A stretch of 35,893 nucleotides of DNA from Methylibium sp. GTDB taxonomy: Bacteria; Pseudomonadota; Gammaproteobacteria; Burkholderiales; Burkholderiaceae_C. Positions 1 through 8,700 of the stretch are shown here, one piece after another. A model generated the notes under the pieces. That model worked only from the letters and a program-made list of their open reading frames with translations. It did no database searches and was not told the origin of the DNA. Position numbers and translations under genes: made by a program. The DNA lies in the NCBI GenBank assembly GCA_013824165.1, contig PNNH01000074.1:1-35893 (forward strand), written 5' to 3'. How positions within the stretch are numbered: the first letter of the stretch is position 1; every line of letters starts with the position of its first letter.

Positions 1-333
1 GGTGGCGACCCGATCAACGGCCTGAAGCACATCGACGTGATGCAAGCCTTCAACGACGATCCGGACACCGATGCGGTGATCATGATCGGCGAGATCGGCG
101 GCCCGGACGAGGCGGAAGCCGCGCGCTGGTGCAAGGCCAATATGAAGAAGCCGGTGGTCGGCTTCATCGCTGGCGTCACCGCACCGGCTGGCAAGCGCAT
201 GGGCCACGCTGGCGCGCTGATCGCCGGTGGTGCCGACACGGCCGATGCCAAGCTGGCCATCATGGAAGAGTGCGGCTTCACCGTGACGCGCAATCCGTCC
301 GAAATGGCCAAGCTGCTCAAGGGTCTGCTCTGA
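1..333 (+). CDS. sucD: Succinyl-CoA synthetase alpha subunit, C-terminal part (partial)
   Basis: The reading frame is open from the first base and ends in TGA at 331-333, giving the last 110 residues of the alpha subunit of the ADP-forming succinate-CoA ligase, which couples succinyl-CoA cleavage to ATP formation in the TCA cycle. The stretch GKRMGHAGALIAGG carries the histidine (residue 69 of the fragment) that is phosphorylated in this family. The conserved IGEIGG segment lies just before it. The N-terminal CoA-binding Rossmann part lies outside the window; sucC would be expected upstream. The frame is intact to a normal C-terminus, so this is a boundary truncation and not a pseudogene. Confidence 0.96.
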   Translation, partial: GGDPINGLKHIDVMQAFNDDPDTDAVIMIGEIGGPDEAEAARWCKANMKKPVVGFIAGVTAPAGKRMGHAGALIAGGADTADAKLAIMEECGFTVTRNPSEMAKLLKGLL

Positions 334-404
334 GCGGAGCTTGACGCCGGGCGCGATCCTGCTGCCCTGTCGAACAAATGCGTAATTTCACGCACCCGGA
401 CACG

Positions 405-437
405 GGGCTGCAACGCCGCACAATGCGGCTGCAGCCC
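405..437 (+). terminator. Long imperfect hairpin downstream of sucD
   Basis: GGGCTGCA (405-412) pairs with TGCAGCCC (430-437), and inside it GCCGCA (415-420) pairs with TGCGGC (424-429) around a CAA loop, leaving a 2-nt bulge. There is no T-tract, so on its own it may be an mRNA 3'-end stabiliser or an attenuating hairpin. It sits immediately before the hairpin at 451-475. Confidence 0.5.
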
Positions 438-450
438 GCGTGTACGGACT

Positions 451-475
451 GAAAGGGGCCGGCGAGGCCCCTTTC
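451..475 (+). terminator. Hairpin terminator after sucD
   Basis: A perfect 10-bp stem (GAAAGGGGCC / GGCCCCTTTC) encloses a 5-nt GGCGA loop. It lies between sucD and the next gene and is the likely transcription end of the suc operon. The T-run is short and lies within the stem, as is common in GC-rich genomes. Confidence 0.65.
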
Positions 476-513
476 GCCATTTCCGGCTCTCTGTTGCGCG
501 CCTCGCTATAGTC

Positions 514-538
514 GGTCTGCCTAGGGCCGCATCAGACC
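514..538. promoter_or_regulatory. Short inverted repeat upstream of the TerC-family gene
   Basis: GGTCTG (514-519) and CAGACC (533-538) form an inverted repeat ending 26 bp before the ATG at 565. It could be an operator or a leader hairpin. I could not recognise a promoter or a yybP-ykoY (manganese) riboswitch here. Confidence 0.2.
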
Positions 539-564
539 AACCCACAAGAAAAGCCCTCTCCCCC

Positions 565-1299
565 ATGGACATGCTCTCCAGCCCCGAGTTCTGGCTTGCC
601 GTCGGCCAGATCATCATGATCGACATCCTGCTGGGTGGCGACAACGCCGTCGTCATCGCGCTGGCCTGCCGCAAGCTGCCGGATGCGCAACGCACCAAAG
701 GCATCATGTGGGGCACGGCGGGCGCCATCGTGCTGCGGGTCGTTCTGATCTTCTTCGCGTTGACGCTACTGAAGCTGCCCTTCCTGAAGCTGGTCGGCGG
801 CCTGCTGCTGCTGTGGATCGGCATGAAGCTGCTTGTGCCGGAAGATGAGGACGAGCACGGCAACATCCAGGCCAGCGACAAGCTCTGGGCCGCCGTCAAG
901 ACCGTCATCGTGGCCGACTTTGTGATGAGCCTGGACAACGTCATCGCCATCGCCGGCGCCGCTGAAGGCGCGGGCGGTGACCATCAGATGCCGCTGGTGA
1001 TCTTCGGCCTGCTGGTCTCGATTCCCATCATCGTCTGGGGCAGCCAACTGGTGATCAAGCTGATGGATCGCTTCCCGCTCGTCATCACCTTGGGTGCGAT
1101 GCTGCTGGGCTGGATTGCCGGCACCATGATGGTGGGCGATCCGGCGCTCGCAAGCTGGGTGCCTTCCCAAGCCGGTGACAAGCCGGGCAGCACCGTGGTG
1201 CTGCCGGCTCTGTATTACGCCTGCGGCGTCGGCGGCGCTCTGTTGGTGCTCGCTCTTGGCAGGCTGGTGGCGGCTCGCAAGACCGCGCCCGCCGCCTGA
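565..1299 (+). CDS. TerC-family (YjbE-type) integral membrane protein
   Basis: This 244-residue protein is almost entirely hydrophobic, with about seven membrane segments. It carries the two family signatures with conserved acidic/amide pairs, GGDNAVVIA (about residues 24-32) and MSLDNVIAIA (about 122-131), one in each half of the internally duplicated fold. Members of this family are linked to manganese/metal export and to tellurium-type stress resistance; the YjbE subgroup is the closest match by length and motif spacing. The kinase gene starts only 5 bp after its stop, so the two are very probably co-transcribed, which ties this transporter-like protein to the kinase/phosphatase/FHA set behind it. 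The transported substrate cannot be read from sequence. Confidence 0.88.
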   Translation: MDMLSSPEFWLAVGQIIMIDILLGGDNAVVIALACRKLPDAQRTKGIMWGTAGAIVLRVVLIFFALTLLKLPFLKLVGGLLLLWIGMKLLVPEDEDEHGNIQASDKLWAAVKTVIVADFVMSLDNVIAIAGAAEGAGGDHQMPLVIFGLLVSIPIIVWGSQLVIKLMDRFPLVITLGAMLLGWIAGTMMVGDPALASWVPSQAGDKPGSTVVLPALYYACGVGGALLVLALGRLVAARKTAPAA

Positions 1300-1304
1300 A
1301 GCCC

Positions 1305-2360
1305 ATGGCCGGCAGCGGTTTCTGGAATCGTCTGCTGGGCCGCACTGCTGCGGCTCAGCCGGCGGCCGGAACCGAGACTGCCGCCGCCAGCACCCAGCCC
1401 GACGCCGGCTTTCAGCCGACGCGAGGTGCCTCGCTGGATCATTTCGAGATCGGCGCTGAAATCGGCCGCGGAGCGATGGCGACCGTGCATCTGGCGCGCG
1501 AGCGCGTCGGCGGCCGGCAGCTGGCCATCAAACGACTGGCGCTGCAGCGCGAGTTCTCTGCAGAAGATCTGATCGATGTGCGCCAGCGCTTCATGCGCGA
1601 AGCCCGCGCCGCCCGGCATCTGCAGCACCCCGACATCCTGGAAGTCATCGATGCCGGGGAGGCGGGTGAGGATGCCTGGATCGCGATGGAGTACGTGCAG
1701 GGGCAGGACCTCAGCCACCACACCCGGCCGGGCCAGCTGCTGCCGGTCAACGAGGTGCTGGCGCTGGCCGTGCGCCTGGCCAGAGCCCTGGCCTATGCCC
1801 ATGCCCAGGGCGTCGTGCATCGCGACATCAAGCCCTCCAACGTGATGCTGGACCGGGCAAAGGGCACTCTCAAGATCATGGACTTCGGCATTGCCCGCAT
1901 CGCCGACGGCAGCCGCACCCGAACCGGGCTGGTGCTGGGCACGCCGTCCTTCATGTCGCCCGAGCAACTGGCCGGGCTGAAGGTGGACGGCCGCAGTGAT
2001 CTCTACTCGCTGGGCGTCATGCTCTACCAGTTGCTCACTGGCCATCTGCCGCACCAGTCGGACTCGATGGCCAAGCTGATGCACCAGATCGCCAACCAGC
2101 CGGCTCCGGACGTGCGCCATTACAGGCCCGAACTGCCGGAATCGCTGGCCCTTGTGCTGGCCCTGGCGCTGGAAAAGCGCCCGGAACTTCGCTATGCCGG
2201 CGGCGAGCAAATGGCGCAAGACCTGGAGGCCGTTCGGGCGCAGATGGGGCCGCTGGACCCCGCGGCGCCCGACAAAGCGGCACCAAGCGTGGACCCCTTC
2301 GCGCAAACACTGCGCTTGAGTGCCGATGAACCGGGGCAAAATCCACGCTCCCCCAGCTGA
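1305..2360 (+). CDS. Hanks-type serine/threonine protein kinase
   Basis: This 351-residue kinase has all core catalytic elements: glycine loop IGRGAMATVHLA (about 53-64), ATP-anchoring K76, helix-C E99, catalytic loop HRDIKPSN (172-179), metal-binding DFG (193-195), an activation segment rich in S/T (RTRTGLVLGTPSF) and an SPE version of the APE motif. About 45 low-complexity Ala/Pro-rich residues precede the kinase domain, and a short acidic Pro-rich tail of about 50 residues follows. There is no membrane segment, so it should be cytosolic, unlike PknB-type receptor kinases. It sits between the TerC-family gene (5 bp upstream) and a PP2C phosphatase (6 bp downstream), followed by an FHA protein. 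This implies a reversible phospho-threonine switch. Substrates are unknown; the neighbouring FHA protein is the obvious candidate. Confidence 0.93.
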   Translation: MAGSGFWNRLLGRTAAAQPAAGTETAAASTQPDAGFQPTRGASLDHFEIGAEIGRGAMATVHLARERVGGRQLAIKRLALQREFSAEDLIDVRQRFMREARAARHLQHPDILEVIDAGEAGEDAWIAMEYVQGQDLSHHTRPGQLLPVNEVLALAVRLARALAYAHAQGVVHRDIKPSNVMLDRAKGTLKIMDFGIARIADGSRTRTGLVLGTPSFMSPEQLAGLKVDGRSDLYSLGVMLYQLLTGHLPHQSDSMAKLMHQIANQPAPDVRHYRPELPESLALVLALALEKRPELRYAGGEQMAQDLEAVRAQMGPLDPAAPDKAAPSVDPFAQTLRLSADEPGQNPRSPS

Positions 2361-2366
2361 CAGCTC

Positions 2367-3176
2367 ATGCACAACAACATGACCCTGGAGATTTTCAGTG
2401 CTACCGACGTGGGTCGCGCGCGCGACAACAACGAGGATTCGGTAGCGGTGGACGAGTCCGTGGGGCTGGCCGTCCTGGCCGATGGCATGGGCGGCTACAA
2501 CGCTGGCGAAGTGGCCAGCAATATGCTGACCAGCTTCATCAAGTCCGAGCTCGGGCGCTGGCTGAAGGAAGCGGGCTCAGGGGCCGCAAGCACCGATGTG
2601 CGCCGCGCGATGGACATCTGCGTGGACAACGCCAACCGGGCTATCTTCAACGCCGCCAACACCAACCCGCGCTACGCGGGCATGGGCACCACACTGGTGC
2701 TGGCCGTCTTCCGCGATGATCTGTTGATGCTGGGGCATGTCGGCGACTCACGCGCCTACCGGTTGCGCAAGGGGCAGCTGACCCAGGTCACGCGCGACCA
2801 CTCGCTGCTGCAGGAACAACTGGATGCCGGCCTGCTGACACCTGAGGAAGCGGTGTTTTCAAGCAACCGCAATCTGGTGACCCGGGCTGTCGGTGTGGAA
2901 GACACCGTGATGCTCGAACTCCACCAGCACGAAGTTCAGCCGGGCGATGTCTACCTGCTGTGCTCGGATGGGCTGTCAGACATGCTGGATGACGATGCGC
3001 TGGCGCAGTTGCTCCTGAGCCACCCTTCGCTGTCGGAAGCGGCACATGCACTGATCGATGCGGCAAATGACATGGGTGGCAAGGATAATATTGCGATCGT
3101 GCTGGCGCGCGCCGAAGGCCGTGCGCGGTCGGCCGGGCGCGCCTGGTGGCCGTTCGGCCGCAAGTCGCAGCAGTAG
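2367..3176 (+). CDS. PP2C-type (PPM) serine/threonine phosphatase
   Basis: This 269-residue single-domain phosphatase removes phosphate from Ser/Thr of proteins using two metal ions. Family motifs are seen in order: DNNED (20-24), ADGMGG (38-43), GMGTTLV, GHVGDSRAYR, CSDGLSD and GGKDNIAIVLA near the end, which supply the metal-binding aspartates. A second possible start is the ATG at 2379 (MTLEIF), which would drop four residues. Neither start has a strong ribosome-binding site, which fits translational coupling to the kinase 6 bp upstream. It most likely reverses phosphorylation by that kinase and perhaps of the FHA protein encoded downstream. No signal peptide or membrane segment is present. 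Confidence 0.93.
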   Translation: MHNNMTLEIFSATDVGRARDNNEDSVAVDESVGLAVLADGMGGYNAGEVASNMLTSFIKSELGRWLKEAGSGAASTDVRRAMDICVDNANRAIFNAANTNPRYAGMGTTLVLAVFRDDLLMLGHVGDSRAYRLRKGQLTQVTRDHSLLQEQLDAGLLTPEEAVFSSNRNLVTRAVGVEDTVMLELHQHEVQPGDVYLLCSDGLSDMLDDDALAQLLLSHPSLSEAAHALIDAANDMGGKDNIAIVLARAEGRARSAGRAWWPFGRKSQQ

Positions 3177-3272
3177 TGATCGAAGCAGGGGATGGGCGCG
3201 CCAGCTCTCGACGAGCCAGCGTGCAAGTCACAGCAAAGCACACAAGACGGACAACAGGACTTGAGGTCAAGC

Positions 3273-3932
3273 ATGGGCAAGCTGGTGGTTTCGCTCGACG
3301 GGGTGGTGATCAAGGAGGTCCAGATCACCAAGGACAAGACCACGCTCGGTCGGCGGCCCTACAACGACATCGTGATCGACAACCTGGCGGTCAGCGGCGA
3401 ACACGCCGTGCTGCAGATGGTGGGCGCCGATGTCTTCATCGAAGACCTCAACTCCACCAACGGCACCTACATCAATGGCAAGGCGATCAAGAAGCAGTTG
3501 CTGAGCAATAACGATGTGGTCGAGGTCGGCAAGTACAAGATCAAGTACCTGCTTGAAGACGGCAGCGACTACGAAAAGACCATGATCCTCAAGCCCGGCG
3601 CGACGCCCTCGGGTTTCGGAATGCCGTCTTCTTTTGGCGCTTTGCCGGGCGCTGCAAGCGCAGCGATGCCGGCCACCATCAAGGTGCTGACGGGCGCTGC
3701 GGCCGGCCGCGAAGTCAGCCTGACCAAGGTGGTGACCACGGTGGGCAAGCCCGGCGTGCAGGTGGCCTCGATTACCAAGCGGCCCAGCGGTTACGTCTTT
3801 GCCCATGTCGAGGGCGCGGCTCGGCCGACCGTCAATGGCGCACCGCTGACGGCCGAGTCGGTGGCCCTGCGCAGCGGCGATGTGATTGAACTCGCAGGCA
3901 CGCAGATGCAGTTCATTCAGGCCGGGGCTTGA
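3273..3932 (+). CDS. FHA-domain protein with two FHA-like modules
   Basis: I chose the ATG at 3273 (GAGG at 3263-3266 precedes it) and not an upstream in-frame start, because the protein then begins directly with the beta-strand MGKLVVSLDG; the length is 219 residues. A canonical FHA phosphothreonine-binding domain spans about residues 20-95, with G26-R27, S41-G42-E43-H44 and N64-G65. A linker containing YEKTMIL (T103) leads to a second, degenerate FHA-like module (about 134-216, with TVGKPG, PTVNGAPL and LRSGDVIEL) that lacks the GR and SxxH residues. Threonine-bearing linkers of this type are phosphorylated in GarA-like FHA switches; that role for T103 is inference. It is the last gene of the kinase-phosphatase-FHA cluster. 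Confidence 0.88.
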   Translation: MGKLVVSLDGVVIKEVQITKDKTTLGRRPYNDIVIDNLAVSGEHAVLQMVGADVFIEDLNSTNGTYINGKAIKKQLLSNNDVVEVGKYKIKYLLEDGSDYEKTMILKPGATPSGFGMPSSFGALPGAASAAMPATIKVLTGAAAGREVSLTKVVTTVGKPGVQVASITKRPSGYVFAHVEGAARPTVNGAPLTAESVALRSGDVIELAGTQMQFIQAGA

Positions 3933-3961
3933 GGACGCCCCGTCCCGCCAGGCTTTGCACC

Positions 3962-4011
3962 GCTGAGCTCAGCAACTAATTCACGCTGCCGCGAGCTGAG
4001 CGCTGCTCAGC
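3962..4011. repeat. Two GCTGAGC-based palindromes after the FHA gene
   Basis: A 12-bp perfect palindrome GCTGAGCTCAGC (3962-3973) is followed by a 7-bp-arm hairpin GCTGAGC-GCT-GCTCAGC (3995-4011). The arms of the two elements can also pair with each other. The position just after the last gene of the signalling cluster suggests 3'-end structure or termination, but there is no T-tract. Confidence 0.4.
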
Positions 4012-4141
4012 GACGCGATTTCATCTGTTTCGAGAACTTGGCCGCTTGCGCCCCAGTGCAGGGCGCGTAAATTGAGGTCCCACCTCATGCCGCTGCGGCG
4101 GTGCCCACCAGGACACTCACGGTTCCTGAGACCTCGATCAC

Positions 4142-4930
4142 ATGAACATACGCGTTCTGGGCTGCTCCGGCGCCATTGCCGCCGGCTACAAGACCACGGC
4201 CTTCCTGCTCGATGACGACATCCTGATCGATGCCGGCACTGGCGTGGGCGACCTCAGCCTGGACGAACTGGCGCGGATCGACCACATCCTGGTCAGCCAC
4301 GCCCATCTGGACCATGTGCTGGCCATTCCCTTGCTGGCCGATTCGGTGCTGCGCATGCGCGAGAAGGCTGGGCGCCCGCCCATTCAGATCCATGGTCTGC
4401 CCGAAACTCTGGCCGCCTTGCGCACACATCTCTTCAATGGGGTGATCTGGCCGGACTTCACCCGCCTGCCCAGTGCCGAGCGGCCCGTCATCGCCTTGCA
4501 GCCCTTTGCCATCGGTGAACGCTTGAAGCTGGGCGGCAGGCAGATCGAGGTGCTGAGCGCCGAGCACACCGTACCGGCCGTGGGTTTTGCGGTCGACGGC
4601 GGCCCGGACACCGGGCATTGGGTCTTCACCGGCGACACTGGCCCCAATCCAGCGCTGTGGCGCCGCCTGGCCGAGATCAAGCTGGCGCATCTGGTCATCG
4701 AAACTGCTTTTGGCGACGAAGAGCAGCAACTGGCCAGCATCAGCCGCCATCTGTGCCCGGCCAGCCTGGCGCGCGAACTGGCTCAGCTGAAGCCCGCCCA
4801 GCCGGCGCTGGATGTCCATATCACCCACATCAAGCCGGGTGAGGAAACGGCCGTGATGGGCGAGATCGCTGCCCTGGGCCTGCCGCACCGCGTCCACGCC
4901 TTGCAGGCGGGACAAGCGATGCAGTTCTGA
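4142..4930 (+). CDS. Class-II-like 3',5'-cyclic-nucleotide phosphodiesterase, MBL fold
   Basis: This 262-residue metallo-beta-lactamase-fold hydrolase has the dinuclear metal motif SHAHLDHV (H53, H55, D57, H58). A later AEHTVP histidine, the bridging aspartate in FTGDTGPN and a C-terminal ITHIKPGEE histidine complete the set. This set, the THIKPGEE ending and the length match the class II cAMP phosphodiesterase group of the MBL superfamily, which hydrolyses cAMP/cGMP to the 5'-nucleotide. No signal peptide is seen, so it should be cytosolic. It stands alone between the FHA gene and the pilin locus. A role in lowering cAMP is plausible, but other phosphodiester substrates cannot be excluded from sequence. 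Confidence 0.8.
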   Translation: MNIRVLGCSGAIAAGYKTTAFLLDDDILIDAGTGVGDLSLDELARIDHILVSHAHLDHVLAIPLLADSVLRMREKAGRPPIQIHGLPETLAALRTHLFNGVIWPDFTRLPSAERPVIALQPFAIGERLKLGGRQIEVLSAEHTVPAVGFAVDGGPDTGHWVFTGDTGPNPALWRRLAEIKLAHLVIETAFGDEEQQLASISRHLCPASLARELAQLKPAQPALDVHITHIKPGEETAVMGEIAALGLPHRVHALQAGQAMQF

Positions 4931-5026
4931 GCTCCCACTTCGGCCGTCCGCATGCCGAACCGTGACAGCCTGTAACTGACAAAAATGGTCACTTCAAACA
5001 AGGCCTCACAAATCGCGCCTGTCGAT

Positions 5027-5043
5027 GTGACGAATCTGGTCAC
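5027..5043. promoter_or_regulatory. Inverted repeat GTGAC-N7-GTCAC, candidate activator site for pilA
   Basis: GTGAC (5027-5031) and GTCAC (5039-5043) lie about 63 bp upstream of the -24 element. A second GGTCAC lies at 4987-4992. The distance suits an enhancer-type site for a sigma-54 activator such as PilR; the assignment is inference. Confidence 0.3.
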
Positions 5044-5066
5044 CCCGGACAAGCCAGCACGCTGAA

Positions 5067-5088
5067 ATTCGTGTGCTCCATCACGAAT
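5067..5088. promoter_or_regulatory. Inverted repeat ATTCGTG-N8-CACGAAT upstream of the pilA promoter
   Basis: Perfect 7-bp arms (5067-5073 and 5082-5088) end 17 bp upstream of the -24 element. The site could be an operator or an integration-host-factor/activator region. The binding protein is unknown. Confidence 0.3.
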
Positions 5089-5105
5089 CCGTCGCCAAAG
5101 CAGCC

Positions 5106-5121
5106 TGGCACGACCCCTGCA
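5106..5121 (+). promoter_or_regulatory. Sigma-54 (RpoN) -24/-12 promoter of pilA
   Basis: TGGCACGACCCCTGCA matches the RpoN consensus TGGCACG-N4-TTGCW with a single mismatch (C for the first T of the -12 block). It keeps the invariant GG and GC at the right spacing. The expected start of transcription is near 5133, about 35 bp before the pilA ATG. Major pilin genes are classically RpoN/PilSR-dependent, which supports the call. Confidence 0.85.
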
Positions 5122-5168
5122 TTCAGGGGGGATGTCTTCACCCCCAACCCCTCATCCGGAGTACTGAT

Positions 5169-5618
5169 ATGAGCATCAAGAAGCGCGCACAACAAGGTTT
5201 CACCCTGATCGAACTGATGATCGTCGTGGCGATCATCGGCATTCTGGCTGCCGTGGCTCTGCCGGCGTATCAGGACTACACGACGAAGTCCAAGGTTTCT
5301 GAAGCGGCCTCGCTGTCGGCCACAGCCATTCGCAATGTGCAGTTGGCCTTCAACGCTGGTGAACTCCATTCCGTTGCCAAAGACAACGCCACCTTTGGTA
5401 TGGCAGCCGCTGCGGACATCAAAGGCAAGTACGTCGAGTCGGTGACTGTCGCCACAAAGGACGCCACAGAAGCCTCGATCACGATCGAAATGGGCAATAC
5501 CGGCAACAAGGATGTCGACGACGGCAACATTGTTTACACGGTTAAGTGCGCGCAGGGCGCCTCCTGTGTAACAACGGTTGGTGGCTCGGTGCCGGAAAAG
5601 TTCCGCCCGAAGACTTAA
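5169..5618 (+). CDS. pilA: Type IV major pilin (PilA-like)
   Basis: The ATG at 5169 is preceded by GGAG at 5158-5161 and gives a short prepilin leader of 10 residues ending QQG, followed by the type IV pilin N-terminus [14 protein letters not shown] with mature Glu5. Upstream in-frame codons are rejected because they would add a non-leader sequence. The 149-residue precursor would be cleaved and N-methylated by PilD and assembled into the pilus. The C-terminal part has two cysteines (KCAQGASC), which could form the disulfide loop typical of pilins, although they are unusually close together. The gene has its own sigma-54 promoter and a strong terminator (5648-5671), so it is probably mostly monocistronic and highly expressed. 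Confidence 0.93.
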   Translation: MSIKKRAQQGFTLIELMIVVAIIGILAAVALPAYQDYTTKSKVSEAASLSATAIRNVQLAFNAGELHSVAKDNATFGMAAAADIKGKYVESVTVATKDATEASITIEMGNTGNKDVDDGNIVYTVKCAQGASCVTTVGGSVPEKFRPKT

Positions 5619-5647
5619 TCAGCTTAGGTTGGCACCAACTGGTGAAG

Positions 5648-5671
5648 GGGCGGCCTCTGGCCGCCCTTTTT
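5648..5671 (+). terminator. Intrinsic terminator of pilA
   Basis: GGGCGGCC (5648-5655) pairs with GGCCGCCC (5659-5666) around a TCT loop and is followed directly by five Ts. It lies 30 bp after the pilA stop and would separate pilA from the next gene. Confidence 0.9.
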
Positions 5672-5704
5672 CATTGACACCCTGCTTTCTCAGCTCCGAC
5701 GCGT

Positions 5705-8700
5705 ATGAGTACCCATTCATTTCCAGCAAGTCACTCCGTGCCGTCGCCGCAACGCACCGTTGTGCCAATGCTCAACGCGTTGTTCGTGCTATCCGGCTTC
5801 TCGGCGTTGATCTATCAGTCGATCTGGTCGCAGTATCTGGGGCTGGTGCTTGGGCACGCAGCCTATGCGCAGACGCTGGTGCTGATGATGTTCATGGGCG
5901 GCATGGCCTTAGGCTCCTGGCTGGTAAGCCGCTTCAGCTTGCGCTTCTCGCGCTTGATCGGCATCTATGCGGTGGTCGAAGCGCTCATTGCTATTGCCGG
6001 CGCAGGCTTTCACCCGCTTTTCCTGGCCTACAGCGAGTTCAGCCAGTCGCTGGTGCTGCCGGCACTGAAAGACACTGGCTGGGCCACGGCCTGGCAATGG
6101 GGCAGCGCCGCCACCTTGATCGCCCCGCAGACCGTGTTGCTGGGCGCCACCTTTCCGCTGATTGCATCAGGCATCTTGCGCTTTGGTGTCGCTCGCGATG
6201 GCGAGGTGCTCGGCATGCTCTATTTCACCAACAGCATCGGCGCTGCGGTCGGGGTGCTGGTGGCCACCTTCGTGTTGCTGCCACTCTGGGGCATGGCTGG
6301 CGCCTTATGGGCGGCTGCGGCAATTAATGCGGTGCTGGCAATGAGCACGGCGTGGCTGAGCGCAAGCAGCGGCGAGGCACGCTGGCACTCTTCGTCGATA
6401 TCGTCTGATACATCCTCGCTGCATGGCTCCACCAGTGTGGCGGGGGCAGGCACAAGCCGCACCGAGCTTCGTCGTCTGGCTGTACTGCTGCTGAGCGCAA
6501 CCTTCTTTTCCAGCGCCGCCTCCTTTGCCTATGAAATTGGCTGGGTACGGCTACTGAACCAAGCCCTCGGCACTACGCTGCACGGCTTCGAGCTGATGCT
6601 TGCCGCCTTCATCGCCGGTCTGGCCCTCGGCGGCCTTTGGGTGCGCCGCCGTGCGGCAGCCGTGCAAGATGTGGCGCGCTACGCCGGCTATGTGCAGATT
6701 GCGATGGGCGCATCTGCCTTGGTCTCGGTGCCGGTACTGGCCAGCAGCTTCAGCTGGGTGGCCTGGATCATGGGCGCGCTGGCGCCCAGCGAGCAGGGCT
6801 ATCTCCTCTACAGCCTGGCCACAGCCGTCATCGCCATCCTAGTGATGGTGCCAGCTGCATTCTTCGCCGGTATGACCTTACCCCTGTTCACCACAGCCTT
6901 GCTACGAAAGGGTGCTGGTGAAAGGGCGATCGGCCAAATCTACGCAGCGAACACCTTGGGTGCAATCGTCGGCGTGTTGGCCGCTGTTCATCTGTTGATG
7001 CCTATGTTGGGCGTCAGTTTGTCGATTGTTGTCGCTGCAACTGCTGACGTTTTGATCGGCATAGCCCTGCTGCGTGGTGTCAGTCCCAGACGCTGGACTC
7101 CCCCTGTCTTGCTAGCAGCCCTTGCGGCGGCACTGCTGCTGGCAGCGGTTGTACGTATCGGCCTGCCAGATCGAGCTCATCAGGCTTCCGGTGTGTTCAG
7201 GCACGGACAACTAAATTCAAGCGCCAAGGAGTTGCTCTACTACAAGGATGGGGCCACCGCCTCGATTTCTGTGGCCCAGACTGGGCGGCAACTTTCCGTC
7301 GCTACCAATGGAAAGCCGGATGCTGGTTTGACGCGAATGGGCGACGAGCCGACTACCGATGAAGTGACGATGCTGATGCTGGGCTCACTGCCCTTAGCCC
7401 TGCACCCAAACCCGGAGCGCATTGCATTGGTGGGCTGGGGGTCTGGTTTGAGCACGCATACGGTGCTTGGCTCATCGGTGCCCAAGCAGGTGGACACGAT
7501 TGAGATTGAACATGCGATGTGGGAAGGGGCGAAGCTCTTCAACGAACGCAATTGGCGCGCCTATGAAGATCCGCGCTCGAAAGTACATTTCGAGGACGCA
7601 CGCCGATTCCTGGGCGCGGGCGTCGAGCCCTACGACGTGCTGATTTCCGAACCTTCCAACCCTTGGGTCAGCGGTGTTGCAAGCCTGTTCACCAAGGAGT
7701 TCTATGCCATTGCAAAGCGCCATCTCAAGGACGATGGTCTGCTGATCCAATGGATTCACCTCTACGAGATGTCGGATGCGCTGCTGGCTGAGATGGTGGG
7801 CGCCTTGCTGGTCGAGTTTCCAAACAGCGAGGTCTATCTGACAAATTTTGCCGATGTGATCGTGGTCGGGGCAAAGGGCAAACTCGGCGAAGTGAGCGCC
7901 GAGCCCTGGCGGCACGCCCAGCTTGCCAATGAGTTGCGTCGCGTCGGCTTGAACGGTGTCGATGACTTGAAGGTGCGGCGCATCGGTGGCCCAGCTTCAT
8001 TGAAGACCTTTGTTCAAAGGTATGGTGCCGAGCCTCACTCAGACTTTCATCCAACGGTCGCTCTTGCGGCGCCGGCCAAGCGATTTGAGCGGCAAAGGGC
8101 AGCGCTACTGCCACAACTCGTCGCGCAGGGCATGCCTGTGCTCAATGTACTGGAGTGTCGCCACCCTCTGCCCGCCGCAGCCAAGGTAACGCCCGACCCA
8201 TTCGGCCAAATGGCGCGGTTACACGTTGATGCCATTGAAGCGGCAAACACCTTGCTTGGAAAACAGAGCACCGCTGAGCTTTATCGTCGAAATTCAGAAC
8301 TGGCTGAAACCGTCACGATGCTGCTGGCATTCCGACGTGGTTTGTTGCCACTCGATCCCGTTGCACTGCGCGAACAGCTGGGCGTGCTTGCCGGGTCAAC
8401 CCTGGGGCTTCTTGATGCCGACGTGCAGAAAGGCCTGTGGAATGTTGCCGACTGGCAGCGTGCTGCCCCGGGCCTGACCAGCAATCACCTCGCTCAGATC
8501 GAGTTGTACTCAGCCATTGCGTCTGCAGATTGGGGCAAAGCTGCCGCAAAGGCCCGGCTCTTGCTCAGCCCCGAGGGCGGTAATGCCTCGGCACGACTGC
8601 GCGAACAGTACTTGGTGTTGGGTATGCTGGCAGCCATGGGCAACGGTGAGCAAGATGCTGTGTCGAATTGGGAACATGACTTTGGCAAGCAGTTGCCACG

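Noticed and set aside
334-564. yybP-ykoY (manganese) riboswitch in front of the TerC-family gene
   Set aside because: TerC genes can have this riboswitch, but the conserved purine-rich and paired GC blocks are not seen; only a sucD terminator and a short inverted repeat are present.
1305-3932. Type VI secretion regulatory module (PpkA-PppA-Fha)
   Set aside because: Kinase, PP2C phosphatase and FHA protein do occur in T6SS loci, but no tss/hcp/vgrG gene is nearby and the kinase lacks the membrane helix and periplasmic domain of PpkA.
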